Assembly: GCF_023015695.1 (NCBI RefSeq)
Contig: NZ_JALKAS010000002.1
Location: 702,501-766,500, forward strand
Reading direction: 5' to 3'
DNA: 64,000 nt
DNA from: Jannaschia sp. S6380
GTDB lineage: Bacteria; Pseudomonadota; Alphaproteobacteria; Rhodobacterales; Rhodobacteraceae
Below the pieces are notes generated by a model that saw only the letters and a list, made by a program, of their open reading frames with translations, did not search any database and was not told the DNA's origin. Within the stretch, counting starts at the first letter, position 1; each line of letters opens with the position of its first letter. Positions 53,609 to 63,495 of the stretch are shown here, piece after piece. The position numbers and the translations under genes are program-made.

Positions 53609-56600
53609 ATGCGTTTCTCCCGCCTGCGCCTGAATGGGTTCAAGTCCTTCGTCGATCCGACCGACCTGCTGATCGCGGACGGGCTGACCGGCGTGGTCGG
53701 GCCCAATGGCTGCGGCAAGTCCAACCTTCTGGAGGCGCTGCGCTGGGTCATGGGCGAGAATCGCCCGACGGCGATGCGCGGCGGCGGGATGGAGGACGTC
53801 ATCTTCGCCGGTGCCGCCAGCCGCCCGGCCCGCAACTTCGCCGAGGTGACGCTCGCGCTCGACAATTCGGACCGAACCGCGCCCGCGGCGTTCAATGACG
53901 CGGATGCGCTGGATGTCGTGCGGCGGATCACGCGCGACGCGGGCTCGGCCTATAAGCTGAACGGCAAGGACGTGCGTGCGCGCGACGTGCAGATGCTGTT
54001 CGCCGATGCCTCGACGGGTGCGCACAGCCCCGCGCTGGTGCGGCAGGGGCAGATCAGCGAACTGATCAACGCCAAGCCACAGCGCCGGCGGCGGATCCTG
54101 GAGGAGGCGGCCGGCATCTCGGGCCTCTACCAGCGACGCCACGAGGCGGAGCTCAAGCTCAACGGGACCGAGATGAACCTGGCCCGCGTCGATGACGTGA
54201 TCGAGCAGTTGGCCGCGCAGTTGGCCTCGCTCGCGCGGCAGGCCCGGCAGGCCGCGCGCTATCGCGAGATCGGGACGGCGTTGCGCCGGGCGGAGGGCAT
54301 GCTGCTCTATCGGCGCTGGCGCGAGGCCGATCAGGCGCGCGCCGCCGCGGACGACACGCTGCGCGAGAGGGCGACCGCGGCCGCGACGGGCGAGCGTCTG
54401 GCCGTCCAGGCCGAGACCGCGCGGGCCGATGCCGAGACCGCACTGCCCCCCCTGCGCGAGGAGGAAGCCGTCGCCGGCGCCATCCTGCAGCGGCTGACGG
54501 TGCAGCGCGACACCCTCGCCGACCGCGAGGCACGCGCGCAGGATGAGATCGCGCAGCTGCAGGGGCGACTGGGGCAGCTGCTGCAGGACGCCGCGCGCGA
54601 GGATACGCTGAACCGGGACGCCGGCGCGACCATTACCCGCCTGACCGCCGAGGCGGCCGAACTGGAGGAGACCGCGAAGGGTCAGGACGAGGGTTTGGCG
54701 GTGGCGCAGGACGCCGCCCGCGAGGCGGCGGCCGTCCTGCGCGACCGGGAGGCGGAGCTTTCCACCCTGACGGAGGATCTGGCGCGGCTGTCGGCACGGC
54801 ACCAGTCCGTCAATCGACTGGCCGAGGACGCGGCCACGCGCCTCACCCGGATCGAGGCGGACGGTGCGCAAGCCCGAGAGCAGGTCGAGGCGGCGCGGCG
54901 GACCCTGGCCGAGGCGGAGGCGGAGGCGGAACAAGCCATCGCCGACCGCGCGCTGGCGCAGAAGGCCGCCACGGATGCCGAGACGGCCCTGACCGAGGCG
55001 GAGACGGCGCGCGAGGCCGCGCAGGATGCCGAGGGCGCCGCCCGGACCGAGCGGGCCGAGGCCGAGGGCGCCGCCGGTACGCTGGGGGCGGAGGTCAGCG
55101 CGCTGTCGCGTCTGCTGGCCCGCGATACCGGCGAGGGGGAGCCGGTCCTGGATCGCGTCAAGGTCGCGGCGGGCTATGAGGCGGCCCTCGGGGCGGCCTA
55201 TGGCGACGATCTGCGCGCCGCCGAGATCGGAGCCGGAAACGAGGAGGAGACCGGCTGGGCGACCTTGCCGCCCTATGACCGGCCCGCGGCCCTTCCCGAT
55301 GGCGTTGCCCCGCTGGCCCCGCATGTCGACGGCCCGCCGGTCATGGCCCGGCGGCTGGATCAGATCGGCCTCGTCGATGCCGAGCAGGCCGCGCAGATGC
55401 AGCCGCGACTGTCGCCGGGCCAGGTCCTCGTCTCGGTCGAGGGGGACCTTTGGCGCTGGGACGGGTTCCGCGCCTCGTCGGAAGCCGCCCCGTCGGCGGC
55501 CGCGCTGCGGTTGCAACAGATCAATCGGCTGGCATCGCTGCGCCAGGACTTCGAGGAGGCGACAAGCCGCGCCGAGGGTACGCGTGCGGCGCATGAGGCG
55601 CTGGCACGCACGCTGACCTGCCGCAAGGAGGAGGAGGCCGCCGCCCGGGCTGCCCGGCGCGATGTCGATCGCGCCCTGACCGAGGCGGGCCGCCGTCTGG
55701 CCGGGGTGGAGGGATTGCGCGGCACCGCCGCATCCCGGCTGGAGACCGCGCAGATGTCGGTCGCGCGTTTCGAGGACGAGATGCTGGAGGCGCGCGAGGC
55801 GCTGCGCGAAGCCGAGGCCGCACGCGGCAACCTGGCCCCGCTGGACGGCGCGCGCGCCGCGCTGGAGACGATCCGCGCCACGGTCGAGGCGGCGCGCATG
55901 GCGATGATGGGGCGCCGCGCGCAAGCCGACGAGATGAAGCGCGACGTCGAGGGCCGGGCCCGTCGCCTGCGCGAGGTCTCGGCCGAACTGGGCGACTGGC
56001 GGGGCCGCCTGGCCTCGGCCGATGCGCGGCTTGCGGATCTGAACGCCCGCCATACGGAGACGGAGGCCGAGCTTGCCGCCGCGCGCGCCGTGCCCGAGAC
56101 GTTGGCCACGCAGCGCGATGCCCTGGCGCGAGAGATTGAAACGGCCGAGCGCCGTCGTGCCGCCGCCGCCGACGCGTTGGCGCAGGGCGAGACGGCGCTG
56201 CGCGAGGCGACCGACGAGGCCCGACAGGCCGAACGCGGCGCCGGCGAGGCGCGCGAGGCCCGCGCCCGGGCCGAGGCGCGCCTGGACGCGGCACGCGAGA
56301 CGCTGGCCCAAGCCGAGGCTCGAATTGCCGAGGCGCAGGAGCGCAGCCCCGCCGAACTGCTGCAGACGCTGGACGTCGACCCCGACGCGATCCCCGACGC
56401 GCAGGCGCTGGAAATCGAACTGGGCGACCTGAAGCGGCGGCGCGACGTCTTGGGCGCGGTCAACCTGCGCGCCGAGGAGGACGCCGCCGAGGTGCAGGCC
56501 GAACACGATCTGCTGGCCGCCGAGAAGGCCGATCTGGAGCAGGCCGTGGCCGAGCTGCGCGCGGGCATCGCCGCCCTGAACAAGGAAGGACGGCAGCGGC

Positions 56601-57070
56601 TGCTGGACGCCTTCGACATCGTGAACGAGAACTTCGGAACCCTGTTCCGCCACCTGTTCCAGGGCGGCGAGGCCAGGCTGGAACTGGTCGAGAGCGACGA
56701 TCCGCTGGAGGCCGGTCTGGAGATCATGTGCCAGCCGCCGGGCAAGAAGCTATCGACGCTGTCGCTTCTGTCCGGGGGCGAGCAGACGCTGACCGCCTTG
56801 GCGCTGATCTTCGCGGTGTTCCTGGCCAATCCGGCGCCGATCTGCGTGCTGGACGAGGTGGACGCGCCGCTGGACGACGCGAACGTCACGCGGTTCTGCG
56901 ACATGCTGGACGAGATGACGCGCCGCACCTCCACCCGGTTCCTGATCATTACCCATCACGCCGTCACCATGTCGCGGATGGACCGGCTGTTCGGGGTCAC
57001 CATGGTCGAGCAGGGCGTCAGCCAGCTGGTCTCGGTCGACCTGAAGAAGGCCGAGGCCCTGGTGGCGTGA
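53609..57070 (+). CDS. smc: Chromosome segregation ATPase SMC
   Basis: 1153 residues. Walker A GPNGCGKS (31-38) in the N-terminal half-ATPase, two long coiled coils (about 170-505 and 640-930) rich in Ala, Glu and Arg, a hinge at about 510-630 (VKVAAGYEAALGAAYGDDL), then the signature LLSGGEQTLTALAL (about 1053) and Walker B CVLDEVDAPLDDAN (about 1080). It compacts and segregates the chromosome with ScpA and ScpB, which are not nearby. The 236 bases between it and the riboswitch contain no gene, only a TTGACG at about 53574 that may serve its promoter. Confidence 0.95.
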   Translation: MRFSRLRLNGFKSFVDPTDLLIADGLTGVVGPNGCGKSNLLEALRWVMGENRPTAMRGGGMEDVIFAGAASRPARNFAEVTLALDNSDRTAPAAFNDADALDVVRRITRDAGSAYKLNGKDVRARDVQMLFADASTGAHSPALVRQGQISELINAKPQRRRRILEEAAGISGLYQRRHEAELKLNGTEMNLARVDDVIEQLAAQLASLARQARQAARYREIGTALRRAEGMLLYRRWREADQARAAADDTLRERATAAATGERLAVQAETARADAETALPPLREEEAVAGAILQRLTVQRDTLADREARAQDEIAQLQGRLGQLLQDAAREDTLNRDAGATITRLTAEAAELEETAKGQDEGLAVAQDAAREAAAVLRDREAELSTLTEDLARLSARHQSVNRLAEDAATRLTRIEADGAQAREQVEAARRTLAEAEAEAEQAIADRALAQKAATDAETALTEAETAREAAQDAEGAARTERAEAEGAAGTLGAEVSALSRLLARDTGEGEPVLDRVKVAAGYEAALGAAYGDDLRAAEIGAGNEEETGWATLPPYDRPAALPDGVAPLAPHVDGPPVMARRLDQIGLVDAEQAAQMQPRLSPGQVLVSVEGDLWRWDGFRASSEAAPSAAALRLQQINRLASLRQDFEEATSRAEGTRAAHEALARTLTCRKEEEAAARAARRDVDRALTEAGRRLAGVEGLRGTAASRLETAQMSVARFEDEMLEAREALREAEAARGNLAPLDGARAALETIRATVEAARMAMMGRRAQADEMKRDVEGRARRLREVSAELGDWRGRLASADARLADLNARHTETEAELAAARAVPETLATQRDALAREIETAERRRAAAADALAQGETALREATDEARQAERGAGEAREARARAEARLDAARETLAQAEARIAEAQERSPAELLQTLDVDPDAIPDAQALEIELGDLKRRRDVLGAVNLRAEEDAAEVQAEHDLLAAEKADLEQAVAELRAGIAALNKEGRQRLLDAFDIVNENFGTLFRHLFQGGEARLELVESDDPLEAGLEIMCQPPGKKLSTLSLLSGGEQTLTALALIFAVFLANPAPICVLDEVDAPLDDANVTRFCDMLDEMTRRTSTRFLIITHHAVTMSRMDRLFGVTMVEQGVSQLVSVDLKKAEALVA

Positions 57071-57146
57071 TCCCCGCGGGCGCACCTGCAGGCGGCGGAA
57101 TTTTCCGCCGTGCGGAACCACCGGCCCTGTCCCCGTGTCGTTCTTG

Positions 57147-57923
57147 ATGGACCTCCGCATCGAAGCCGCCCTCAGCTATGATTTCGACGCCCCGACCGAC
57201 CTGCTGTTGCAGGTGGAGCTGGCGCGCGCCGCCGGACAGAACATCGTCGAAGACGCGCTTTTCACGACGCCGGTCGAGGGATTCGTGCGGATCGACGGCG
57301 GATCGGCTTTCGGCACGCGCGCCTGGATGCAGGCGGAGGGCCGGCTGGACGTGACCTATCGCGCGCAGGTGACGATCGACCGGCCCGATCCGGACTGGGC
57401 CGCACTGACGGCGAACCCGCCCCGGACGATGACGGCCGAGGCGACGTCTTTCCTGATGCCGTCGCGATACTGTCCGTCCGACGAGTTCGAGGCTTTCGTG
57501 TGGGCCGAATTCGACGGGCTGGACGGTGGCGCCCGGGTCGCGGCCATGCGCGACTGGATCGAAGGGGCCTTCCGCTATGTCCCGGGAACCAGCAATTCCG
57601 CCACGACCGCGCGCGAAAGCTTCGTGCAGCGGCAGGGCGTCTGTCGCGACTATGCGCATGTGATGATCGCCTTCGCCCGCGCCTCGGGCATCCCGGCGCG
57701 GATGGCTTCGGTCTACGCCCCCGATGTCGACCCGCCCGATTTCCACGCCGTGGCCGAGGTCTGGTTGGAAGATGCATGGCATCTGATCGATGCGACGGGC
57801 ATGACGACCGCCTCGCGGATGGCGATGATCGGGATCGGCCGGGACGCGGCCGACGTGTCTTTCCTGACGTCATTCGGCATGGCCCGGATGGTCGGGCAGA
57901 AGGTCGATGTTCGTCCCGTCTAG
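57147..57923 (+). CDS. Transglutaminase-like cysteine peptidase family protein
   Basis: 258 residues. An N-terminal beta-rich domain ([19 protein letters not shown]) precedes the transglutaminase-like core with the catalytic triad Cys ([14 protein letters not shown], about 166), His ([10 protein letters not shown]) and Asp (WHLIDATG). Such proteins often pair with peptide ligases or act as peptidases; the role here is unknown. Starts at GTG 57135, TTG 57144 and ATG 57147 are all possible, and none has a good Shine-Dalgarno. Its 3' end overlaps the convergent cobD by 4 bases. Confidence 0.87.
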   Translation: MDLRIEAALSYDFDAPTDLLLQVELARAAGQNIVEDALFTTPVEGFVRIDGGSAFGTRAWMQAEGRLDVTYRAQVTIDRPDPDWAALTANPPRTMTAEATSFLMPSRYCPSDEFEAFVWAEFDGLDGGARVAAMRDWIEGAFRYVPGTSNSATTARESFVQRQGVCRDYAHVMIAFARASGIPARMASVYAPDVDPPDFHAVAEVWLEDAWHLIDATGMTTASRMAMIGIGRDAADVSFLTSFGMARMVGQKVDVRPV

Positions 57924-58822
57924 AGAAGCGCCAGGACGACCGCGATCACCAGGGCCGCGCCCCAGGTCCGCCAAAGCGCCGTGCAGGCGCGGTCGATATC
58001 GCCGGCGTCGACATCCTTGCGGCCCGTCGGGTTGACCCAGGGAAAGTCCTGCATCGCCCCGTCATAGCTGCGCGGCCCCGACAGCGAGATGTCCAGCAGG
58101 GGGGCCATCGCCGCCTCGGGCCAGCCGGCATTGGGCGAGCGGTGCTGATGCGCGTCGTTCGGGACGCGGTGCCAGTGATGTGGCGCGAAATTCGCCAGAA
58201 GGATCAGCGCTGCCGTCAGCCGTGCCGGCACCCAGTTCAGGATGTCGTCCAGACGCGCCGCCGCCCAGCCGAACGCCGCATGCCGGGGGGTGCGGTATCC
58301 GATCATGCTGTCGGCGGTGTTGACGACCTTGTAGACCATCATCCCCGGCAAACCGGCGATCGCGTACCAGAACAACGGGGCGATCACCCCGTCGGACAGG
58401 TTCTCCGCCCCGCTTTCGATGGCCGCGCGAGCGACGTCGGCGCTGTCCATCCCGGTCGTGTCGCGCCCGACGATCCGGGCCACGGCGTCCCGCCCGTGGC
58501 GGACGGAGATGCGCAGGCCGTCGGCAACGGCGCGGACGTGGTCGATCAGACTGCGATGGGCCAGCAGGATGGCCGCCGCGATCGTCTCGATCAGGCCGAA
58601 ATCCGGCAGGATCGCGATGACCCAGCCGGTCAGCGCGGCCGTCGCCGTCAGGACGAACACCGTCAGCACGCCCTTTGCCCGCCGATACGTCCCCCGGTTC
58701 AGACGACGGTCGAGGGCGGCGATGGCCCGGCCCGCCAGTGCCGCCGGATGCGGGACGCGCGACCAGAGCCAGTCCGGCTCCCCGAACCATGCGTCGAGGA
58801 TCATGGCCGCGGGAAGGATCAT
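57920..58822 (-). CDS. cobD: Adenosylcobinamide-phosphate synthase (CbiB/CobD)
   Basis: 300 residues, an integral membrane enzyme that attaches the aminopropanol (phosphate) arm to adenosylcobyric acid. Signatures: [24 protein letters not shown] at the start, then [22 protein letters not shown] and [11 protein letters not shown]. About four or five membrane helices. The alphaproteobacterial name is CobD, the Salmonella name CbiB. Its ATG overlaps the cobC stop by 4 bases. Confidence 0.94.
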   Translation of the reverse strand: MILPAAMILDAWFGEPDWLWSRVPHPAALAGRAIAALDRRLNRGTYRRAKGVLTVFVLTATAALTGWVIAILPDFGLIETIAAAILLAHRSLIDHVRAVADGLRISVRHGRDAVARIVGRDTTGMDSADVARAAIESGAENLSDGVIAPLFWYAIAGLPGMMVYKVVNTADSMIGYRTPRHAAFGWAAARLDDILNWVPARLTAALILLANFAPHHWHRVPNDAHQHRSPNAGWPEAAMAPLLDISLSGPRSYDGAMQDFPWVNPTGRKDVDAGDIDRACTALWRTWGAALVIAVVLALL

Positions 58823-59775
58823 GCAAGCGCCTCCTCAAGCTGCGTCCAGCGGTTGTCGGGCGGCAGACCCAGGCGGATCCAGCGGTCGGAATAGGGGAAA
58901 GTTCGCGACCAGATGCGATGCCGGGCCAGCCGCTCCTGAAAGGCGCGGGCATCGGCCGTATCGTACAGCTTGAACAGATCCGTGCCGCCGATTGGCCGGG
59001 CGTGGGGCACCATCACCGCGTCGAGGCGTCGTGCGGCCTCCGCCAGGTGCGACCGGGTTCGCCGGGCCCAGCCGGTATCGCGCAAGGCCTGCGTCCCGAT
59101 GCCCAGGGCCGGGCCGGAGACGGGCCAGGGGCCCAGCGCCTCGCGCAGCGGGGCGAGGGTGTCCGGCGTGGCAATGGCGAAGCCCAGCCGCAGGCCGGCC
59201 AGTCCCCAGAACTTGCCGAAGCTCTTGAGGACGACCGTGCCGGGGCGCATCGACAGCCCGACATGCGTCGCATCGGGAACGATGTCGCAGAAGCTCTCGT
59301 CGATGATCGCAAACGGGGCCGTCAGTTCGTCGCGGCCAGTCAGGCGGCCGTCGGGGTTGTTGGGATGGACGACGACCTGCGCATCCCGCCCGACATCATC
59401 GATGGCCCAGCCCGCCGCGCGAAAGGCCGCCGCATGTTCGTTATAGGTGGGGCCGGGGATCGCGACGCGCCCGGGCGGGGTCAGCACCGGCAGGCGGGCA
59501 ATGAGGGCGGATGCCCCCGGCGCCGCCAGGATGTCGGCTCCGTCGGGGACGCCCCAGAACGCGCGGGCGGCATCGCCGAGCGCCCGGGTCGCCGCCGCGT
59601 CGGGCAGCGCGGTCCAGACCCGCGCGGGCATCTCGGGCAGTGGATAGGGGTCGGGGTTGATCCCCGTGGACAGGTCCAGCCAGTCATCGACATCGCCGCC
59701 CCAGCGTGCCCGGACGGCATCGAGCCCGCCCCCGTGATCGCGCGCGGGTGGCGGGACGGTCGGTGCGTCAGGCAT
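58819..59775 (-). CDS. cobC: L-threonine-O-3-phosphate decarboxylase (PLP-dependent)
   Basis: 318 residues, a fold-type I aminotransferase-like enzyme that makes (R)-1-amino-2-propanol phosphate for the cobalamin nucleotide loop. Signatures: [40 protein letters not shown] and the PLP lysine in [18 protein letters not shown]. In Salmonella nomenclature this is CobD. It is coupled to cobD downstream and follows a DUF1636 gene by 18 bases, forming a three-gene operon. Confidence 0.92.
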   Translation of the reverse strand: MPDAPTVPPPARDHGGGLDAVRARWGGDVDDWLDLSTGINPDPYPLPEMPARVWTALPDAAATRALGDAARAFWGVPDGADILAAPGASALIARLPVLTPPGRVAIPGPTYNEHAAAFRAAGWAIDDVGRDAQVVVHPNNPDGRLTGRDELTAPFAIIDESFCDIVPDATHVGLSMRPGTVVLKSFGKFWGLAGLRLGFAIATPDTLAPLREALGPWPVSGPALGIGTQALRDTGWARRTRSHLAEAARRLDAVMVPHARPIGGTDLFKLYDTADARAFQERLARHRIWSRTFPYSDRWIRLGLPPDNRWTQLEEALA

Positions 59776-59793
59776 CGGCGGCCGGTGGTCCGT

Positions 59794-60159
59794 TCATTCC
59801 GTCACGGGGGGATGGCGGGTCACGAAATGGCCCTTGATGGCCACGGGCCATTCCCGGAACGGCACGACCCCGGTTTCGACGGCGGCGTGTTTGGCGGCGT
59901 ATTCGACAAGTCCTGCGGCCGCGTCGGGCGTGGGGTCGAAGCGCCCCAGCGTATAGGCCATCTTGCCCGGTCCCTGCAGCGCGACGTTGCAGGCCCCCGA
60001 ACAGCCCATCAGGCAGGAATGGCGCCGCGTTCGCACCCCTTCGACACCCGCGGCGGCGGCCTCGACCAGTGCGGCGAGCGCCTCGCCATCCGTTCGGCCG
60101 GAATCGGCATCCCAGTCGTCGCGCTTGCAGGTGTCGCAGATCGTGATCGTGGTGGTCAT
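59794..60159 (-). CDS. DUF1636 metal-binding protein in cobalamin operon
   Basis: 121 residues. Four cysteines in the pattern ITICDTCKRDD and RRHSCLMGCSGACNVALQG suggest an Fe-S or other metal site, as in thioredoxin-like ferredoxins. The family often accompanies cobalamin genes in alphaproteobacteria, but its role is undefined. The ATG at 60159 is chosen for the match to the family start (TTTITICDTC). It leads the cobC-cobD operon. Confidence 0.85.
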   Translation of the reverse strand: MTTTITICDTCKRDDWDADSGRTDGEALAALVEAAAAGVEGVRTRRHSCLMGCSGACNVALQGPGKMAYTLGRFDPTPDAAAGLVEYAAKHAAVETGVVPFREWPVAIKGHFVTRHPPVTE

Positions 60160-60343
60160 CGGCACTCCGCCCCGGCTTTGCAGCCGGGATAGACCGGGGG
60201 TCGGGACCATTGCAATCGGCAACCTCTCGCCGATGTGTTCCGGTCCGACCCGGCGCTTAACCCTTCGTTAAGATTTGGATGCGCAAGTTGACGTAGCGGT
60301 AAGCCTTTGTGCTTCACCGGATCGTCCGCCGGAGGTGTTCTGC

Positions 60344-60769
60344 ATGTCGAGACCTGATCTGAAGGCCCTCATCGTCGGCCCCGAGTTTCGTTCGGCCGCC
60401 GGACGCGCGCGGATCGCCGCGGACTTGGCACGCGACGGGATCCGTCTGGCCTACGCGACTTCGCAGGACGAGGCGGCGCTGTGGCTGTGCGACAACGATC
60501 CTTCGATCGTGCTGATCGACCTGGAACTGGCCGATGGCAGCCCGCTGGCGGTGGCCGATTTCTGCAACTACCGCCGCCCCGAGGCGCGTGTGCTGCTGCA
60601 GGGCGGGGGGCATCTGTTCACCGACGGCTCGATCTTCGGACTGGTGGGCAATGCCCATGCCCTGGTGCCGGCCCAGATGTCCGAGGCGGATATCGCGTCG
60701 CTGATGGCGTTCCATTCGCATGCCGCCAAGGCGCCGATGGATCGGTGGCAGGCCGTGGCGCCCGCCTGA
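60344..60769 (+). CDS. Response-regulator-receiver-like protein (degenerate)
   Basis: 141 residues. The pattern LKALIVGPEF, then a helix, then SIVLIDLELADGSPLAVADFC recalls a CheY-type receiver with D59 at the phosphorylation position. The acidic pair after strand 1 is missing (VGPE instead of DD), and the conserved Lys late in the domain is not found. There is no output domain. GGAGG precedes the ATG at 60344. No histidine kinase is nearby. It may be a pseudo-receiver. Confidence 0.65.
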   Translation: MSRPDLKALIVGPEFRSAAGRARIAADLARDGIRLAYATSQDEAALWLCDNDPSIVLIDLELADGSPLAVADFCNYRRPEARVLLQGGGHLFTDGSIFGLVGNAHALVPAQMSEADIASLMAFHSHAAKAPMDRWQAVAPA

Positions 60770-60876
60770 GAGGCCGCGCGGTGCTTGCCAGACGCTGCCT
60801 GCCGGGCTAGAGCGGGGGCGGTCACTGCGCGGTTCGTTCGCGAAGGCCCCCCGACATCGACAACACACGGACCCCC

Positions 60877-61155
60877 ATGCGGCGCGATCGGCATGCGTTC
60901 TCGGGTCGTCTGGCCAACTGGCTGGAACGGCACGAACAGAACCTGAAATGGAGCGCCCTGGCGCTGGGTATCGCCAGTACGGTGGCCATCGTTCAGAACT
61001 GGCAGCCGTGGCCGATGGTATTCGGCCTGCCGTTCTGCCTGATATGGGTCCTGTGCGCCTGGCTCAGGACCGAACGACAGCTCAAGTACATCAACCTTCT
61101 CTTCACGGCGCTCTATGTCTACGGGCTGCTTCGCTGGCTTGCCCTGCAGCCCTGA
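60877..61155 (+). CDS. Small membrane protein, 92 residues
   Basis: Three hydrophobic segments: LKWSALALGIASTVAIVQ (about 24-41), WPMVFGLPFCLIWVLCAWL (about 45-64) and YINLLFTALYVYGLLRWLAL (about 70-90). The N-terminus is basic (MRRDRHAFSGR). I do not recognise the family. It is convergent with the coiled-coil membrane protein gene, 6 bases apart. Confidence 0.7.
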   Translation: MRRDRHAFSGRLANWLERHEQNLKWSALALGIASTVAIVQNWQPWPMVFGLPFCLIWVLCAWLRTERQLKYINLLFTALYVYGLLRWLALQP

Positions 61156-61161
61156 TCGTCT

Positions 61162-62241
61162 TCAGGTGAAGGTGCCGGCGACCCGCGCGGTCAGCATGAA
61201 GGCGCGCGCGGTCCGGGTGTTGGCGAAGCGCATCAGCTCCGCATCCGTGGCCCGCTCGGCGAAGGTGGGATAGACGCGGTCGAAGGTGCGCAGGAAGTGA
61301 TGCACCGCGTCGCGGAAGACGGGGTCGTCCTTCATCCGCCCCGTGGTCAACGCCAGGCTCGACCGGTCGCGTATCCCGCCGAGGGCGGCGACCTCGGGGC
61401 CGTGGATGCCGCGTGCGAAGGCGCGCCACAGGGCCGGCTCGGCCCGGTGGACGGTCAGATCGTCCATGTAGATGCCGTCCTGCGCCAAAAGGGTCAGAAG
61501 GTCCTGACCCGCCGTCACAAGCTGCGCCGTCTGATGGTGTTCCAGGGCGGCACGTAGGACGCGGAACCCCTCGACGTCGCGTTCATTCGCCGGGAAATCC
61601 AGCGCCCGAATGAAATCCTCGGGGGGCAGTGGCTCGATCTCGGGGCCGGTATCGAGCGCCAGGCGCGGCTCCGACGGCTCGGGGCGCGCGGGCGGTGCGA
61701 TGACCGGCGCCGGTGGCGCCTCCTTCTGGAGAGCGGCGACCTCGGCGCCCAGAACGGCCTGCGCGCGGCTGACCTTCTCGATCCGTTCCTCTACTGCCCG
61801 GCGCAGCGCGGCGGTGCCCTCGCGCTGCTGCTCGACATAGCTCAGCCGCATCGCGTCGATGGCGCCCTGAAGGCGGGCGCTTTCCTCGCGCATGGTGCGA
61901 GCGGTGCGCGCGGCCGAAGCTGCGACCCAGATCAGGGCGACCGGCAGGAAGACCCCGAGGATCGCCATCATGAAACCCAGCGGGTCGCCGCGGCTGACCC
62001 GGGCCTGCTCGGGTTCGATGGTCAGGAAGAACCAGCCGACGAGCCCGAGCCAGAGAAGGCTGAGGACCAGGGCCATCACCTCGACGATGGACAGGCCGGG
62101 TGTGCGGGACGGATGGGTCCGGGCGCGCGGCCGATCCGTGCCGCCGGTCCGGGGCGTTCCGCCATGCCGCGCGTCGGTCCGCAACCGGGTGGCGAGGGCG
62201 GTGGGTTCGGCGCGCGACAGGGTTTCCGAGCGGTCAGTCAT
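61162..62241 (-). CDS. Membrane protein with coiled coil, function unknown
   Basis: 359 residues. A basic, Arg/Pro-rich N-terminal tail (1-50) is followed by two membrane helices (about 51-75 and 88-112), then a coiled coil (REESARLQGAIDAMRLSYVEQQREG, about 118-175), a Pro-rich linker, and a C-terminal helical domain (about 205-359, DFIRALDFPANERDVEGFR). The architecture suggests a membrane-tethered scaffold. I believe orthologues exist in Rhodobacterales but know no function. Confidence 0.75.
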   Translation of the reverse strand: MTDRSETLSRAEPTALATRLRTDARHGGTPRTGGTDRPRARTHPSRTPGLSIVEVMALVLSLLWLGLVGWFFLTIEPEQARVSRGDPLGFMMAILGVFLPVALIWVAASAARTARTMREESARLQGAIDAMRLSYVEQQREGTAALRRAVEERIEKVSRAQAVLGAEVAALQKEAPPAPVIAPPARPEPSEPRLALDTGPEIEPLPPEDFIRALDFPANERDVEGFRVLRAALEHHQTAQLVTAGQDLLTLLAQDGIYMDDLTVHRAEPALWRAFARGIHGPEVAALGGIRDRSSLALTTGRMKDDPVFRDAVHHFLRTFDRVYPTFAERATDAELMRFANTRTARAFMLTARVAGTFT

Positions 62242-62268
62242 CTTTCGGGCGCCCCTTCCTGCCTGCGT

Positions 62269-62739
62269 CTAGCGGTAGGTCACGGCGGTGACCTCGTAGT
62301 CGCGCGTGCCGCCGGGGGTGCGCACCTCGACGCTGTCGCCCTCCTCCTTGCCGATCAGGGCACGGGCGAGCGGCGACTTGATGTTGAGCAGGCCGTTCTC
62401 GATATCGGCTTCCTGCTCGCCCACGATCTGATAGGTCTTCTCCTCCTCCGTGTCCTCGTCGATCAGGGTCACGGTGGCGCCGAACTTGATCGCGCCGGAC
62501 ATCTTGGCCGGGTCGATGACCTCGGCAAGGCTTATCAGCCCCTCCAGTTCCTTGATGCGCCCTTCGATGAAGGACTGCTTTTCGCGGGCGGAATGGTATT
62601 CGGCATTCTCCGACAGGTCGCCATGCTCGCGCGCCTCGGCGATGGCACGGATGATCGCGGGCCGCTCCTCGGACTTCAGTTGCTTGAGCTCGGCCTGCAG
62701 CGCCGACATTCCGCGCGGCGTCATCGGGATTTTTTCCAC
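62269..62739 (-). CDS. greA: Transcription elongation factor GreA
   Basis: 156 residues. It rescues backtracked RNA polymerase by stimulating transcript cleavage. The N-terminal coiled coil carries the acidic tip in [19 protein letters not shown], and the C-terminal domain ends with [18 protein letters not shown]. The start is GTG at 62739 with AGGAGAG 4-5 bases upstream, giving [10 protein letters not shown]; the in-frame ATG six codons later is the alternative. Confidence 0.95.
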   Translation of the reverse strand: MEKIPMTPRGMSALQAELKQLKSEERPAIIRAIAEAREHGDLSENAEYHSAREKQSFIEGRIKELEGLISLAEVIDPAKMSGAIKFGATVTLIDEDTEEEKTYQIVGEQEADIENGLLNIKSPLARALIGKEEGDSVEVRTPGGTRDYEVTAVTYR

Positions 62740-62840
62740 AATACTCTCCTGCCGGGGCGGCCTTCCGCCCCCGTCCATCGTTTCCCGGACTGTAACAGCG
62801 CGCGTCGCGGGCGCAACGGCCCCCGGCGGCGTTTGTCCCG

Positions 62841-63233
62841 TCAGAACAGGCCCAGAACCAGCCCGATCATGGCCGAGCCGAAGGTCGCGTATCCTGCGTC
62901 GATCGCCATCAGCGGCCGTGGCCGCGCCGCGAAGCCGTAGCAGGTGACGAGCCACGGCGCGGCGATGAACAGCCCCGCGCCCAACCCCCAGACGAAGCCC
63001 TCGCCGGCGCCGTCGACCCCCGCGCGCGCAAAGACGAAGGCAAGCATCGCCGCGACCAGCACGGCCGAGATCAGGCCCAACACATAGGGCACCGGGTCCG
63101 CGCGGTTGGCCGGCTGGCCGTTCTCGACGGGGACGCCCGACACCGCCATCCAGCTCCTGGCGAGGATCGAGTACCAGACTGCGCCGAACGCGAAACCGGC
63201 GAGGCCCGCCACGATGATGCCGACAATGCCCAT
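62841..63233 (-). CDS. DUF1761 membrane protein
   Basis: 130 residues with four hydrophobic helices. [28 protein letters not shown] and the later [21 protein letters not shown] match DUF1761 (small integral membrane proteins of unknown role). The ATG at 63233 has AGGGGG 8 bases upstream, so it is preferred over the in-frame ATG at 63260. Confidence 0.8.
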   Translation of the reverse strand: MGIVGIIVAGLAGFAFGAVWYSILARSWMAVSGVPVENGQPANRADPVPYVLGLISAVLVAAMLAFVFARAGVDGAGEGFVWGLGAGLFIAAPWLVTCYGFAARPRPLMAIDAGYATFGSAMIGLVLGLF

Positions 63234-63348
63234 GGAGATGTCCCCCTCATTTTCGGCCATAGCCTAGGCGCGGCGCGGCCGTCGCGCAAACGCGGGGCAC
63301 GGGGGCCGGTGCAAGCCCCTGACCCCGCGAGGGGATCGACGGCGCGGC

Positions 63349-63495
63349 CTAGAAGGTACGGACGAGTCCGGCCTCGACGCTGCCCGATATGGTCACGCCG
63401 GGGCGGCGCTCCTCCTCGACCTCGGAGGGGGGGATCGGGGGGCCGTCGACGCCGCAGGCGGTCAGCAGCAGGACCAGGGGGATCAGGCGGATCAT
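63349..63495 (-). CDS. 48-residue lipoprotein overlapping argH
   Basis: [14 protein letters not shown] is a lipoprotein signal (lipobox LTAC, Cys14), followed by a short acidic/Pro-rich mature part ([17 protein letters not shown]). Its ATG overlaps the argH stop (ATGA). A tiny lipoprotein in this position, often between argH and lysA, is common in Rhodobacterales as far as I know. Role unknown. Confidence 0.75.
   Translation of the reverse strand: MIRLIPLVLLLTACGVDGPPIPPSEVEEERRPGVTISGSVEAGLVRTF

Noticed and set aside
53321..56653. A 1.1 kb-codon open frame antisense to smc
   Set aside because: GC-rich coiled-coil genes often leave the antisense frame free of stops. The translation is low-complexity (Arg/Leu/Gly/Gln) and has no domain, while the forward frame encodes a complete SMC.
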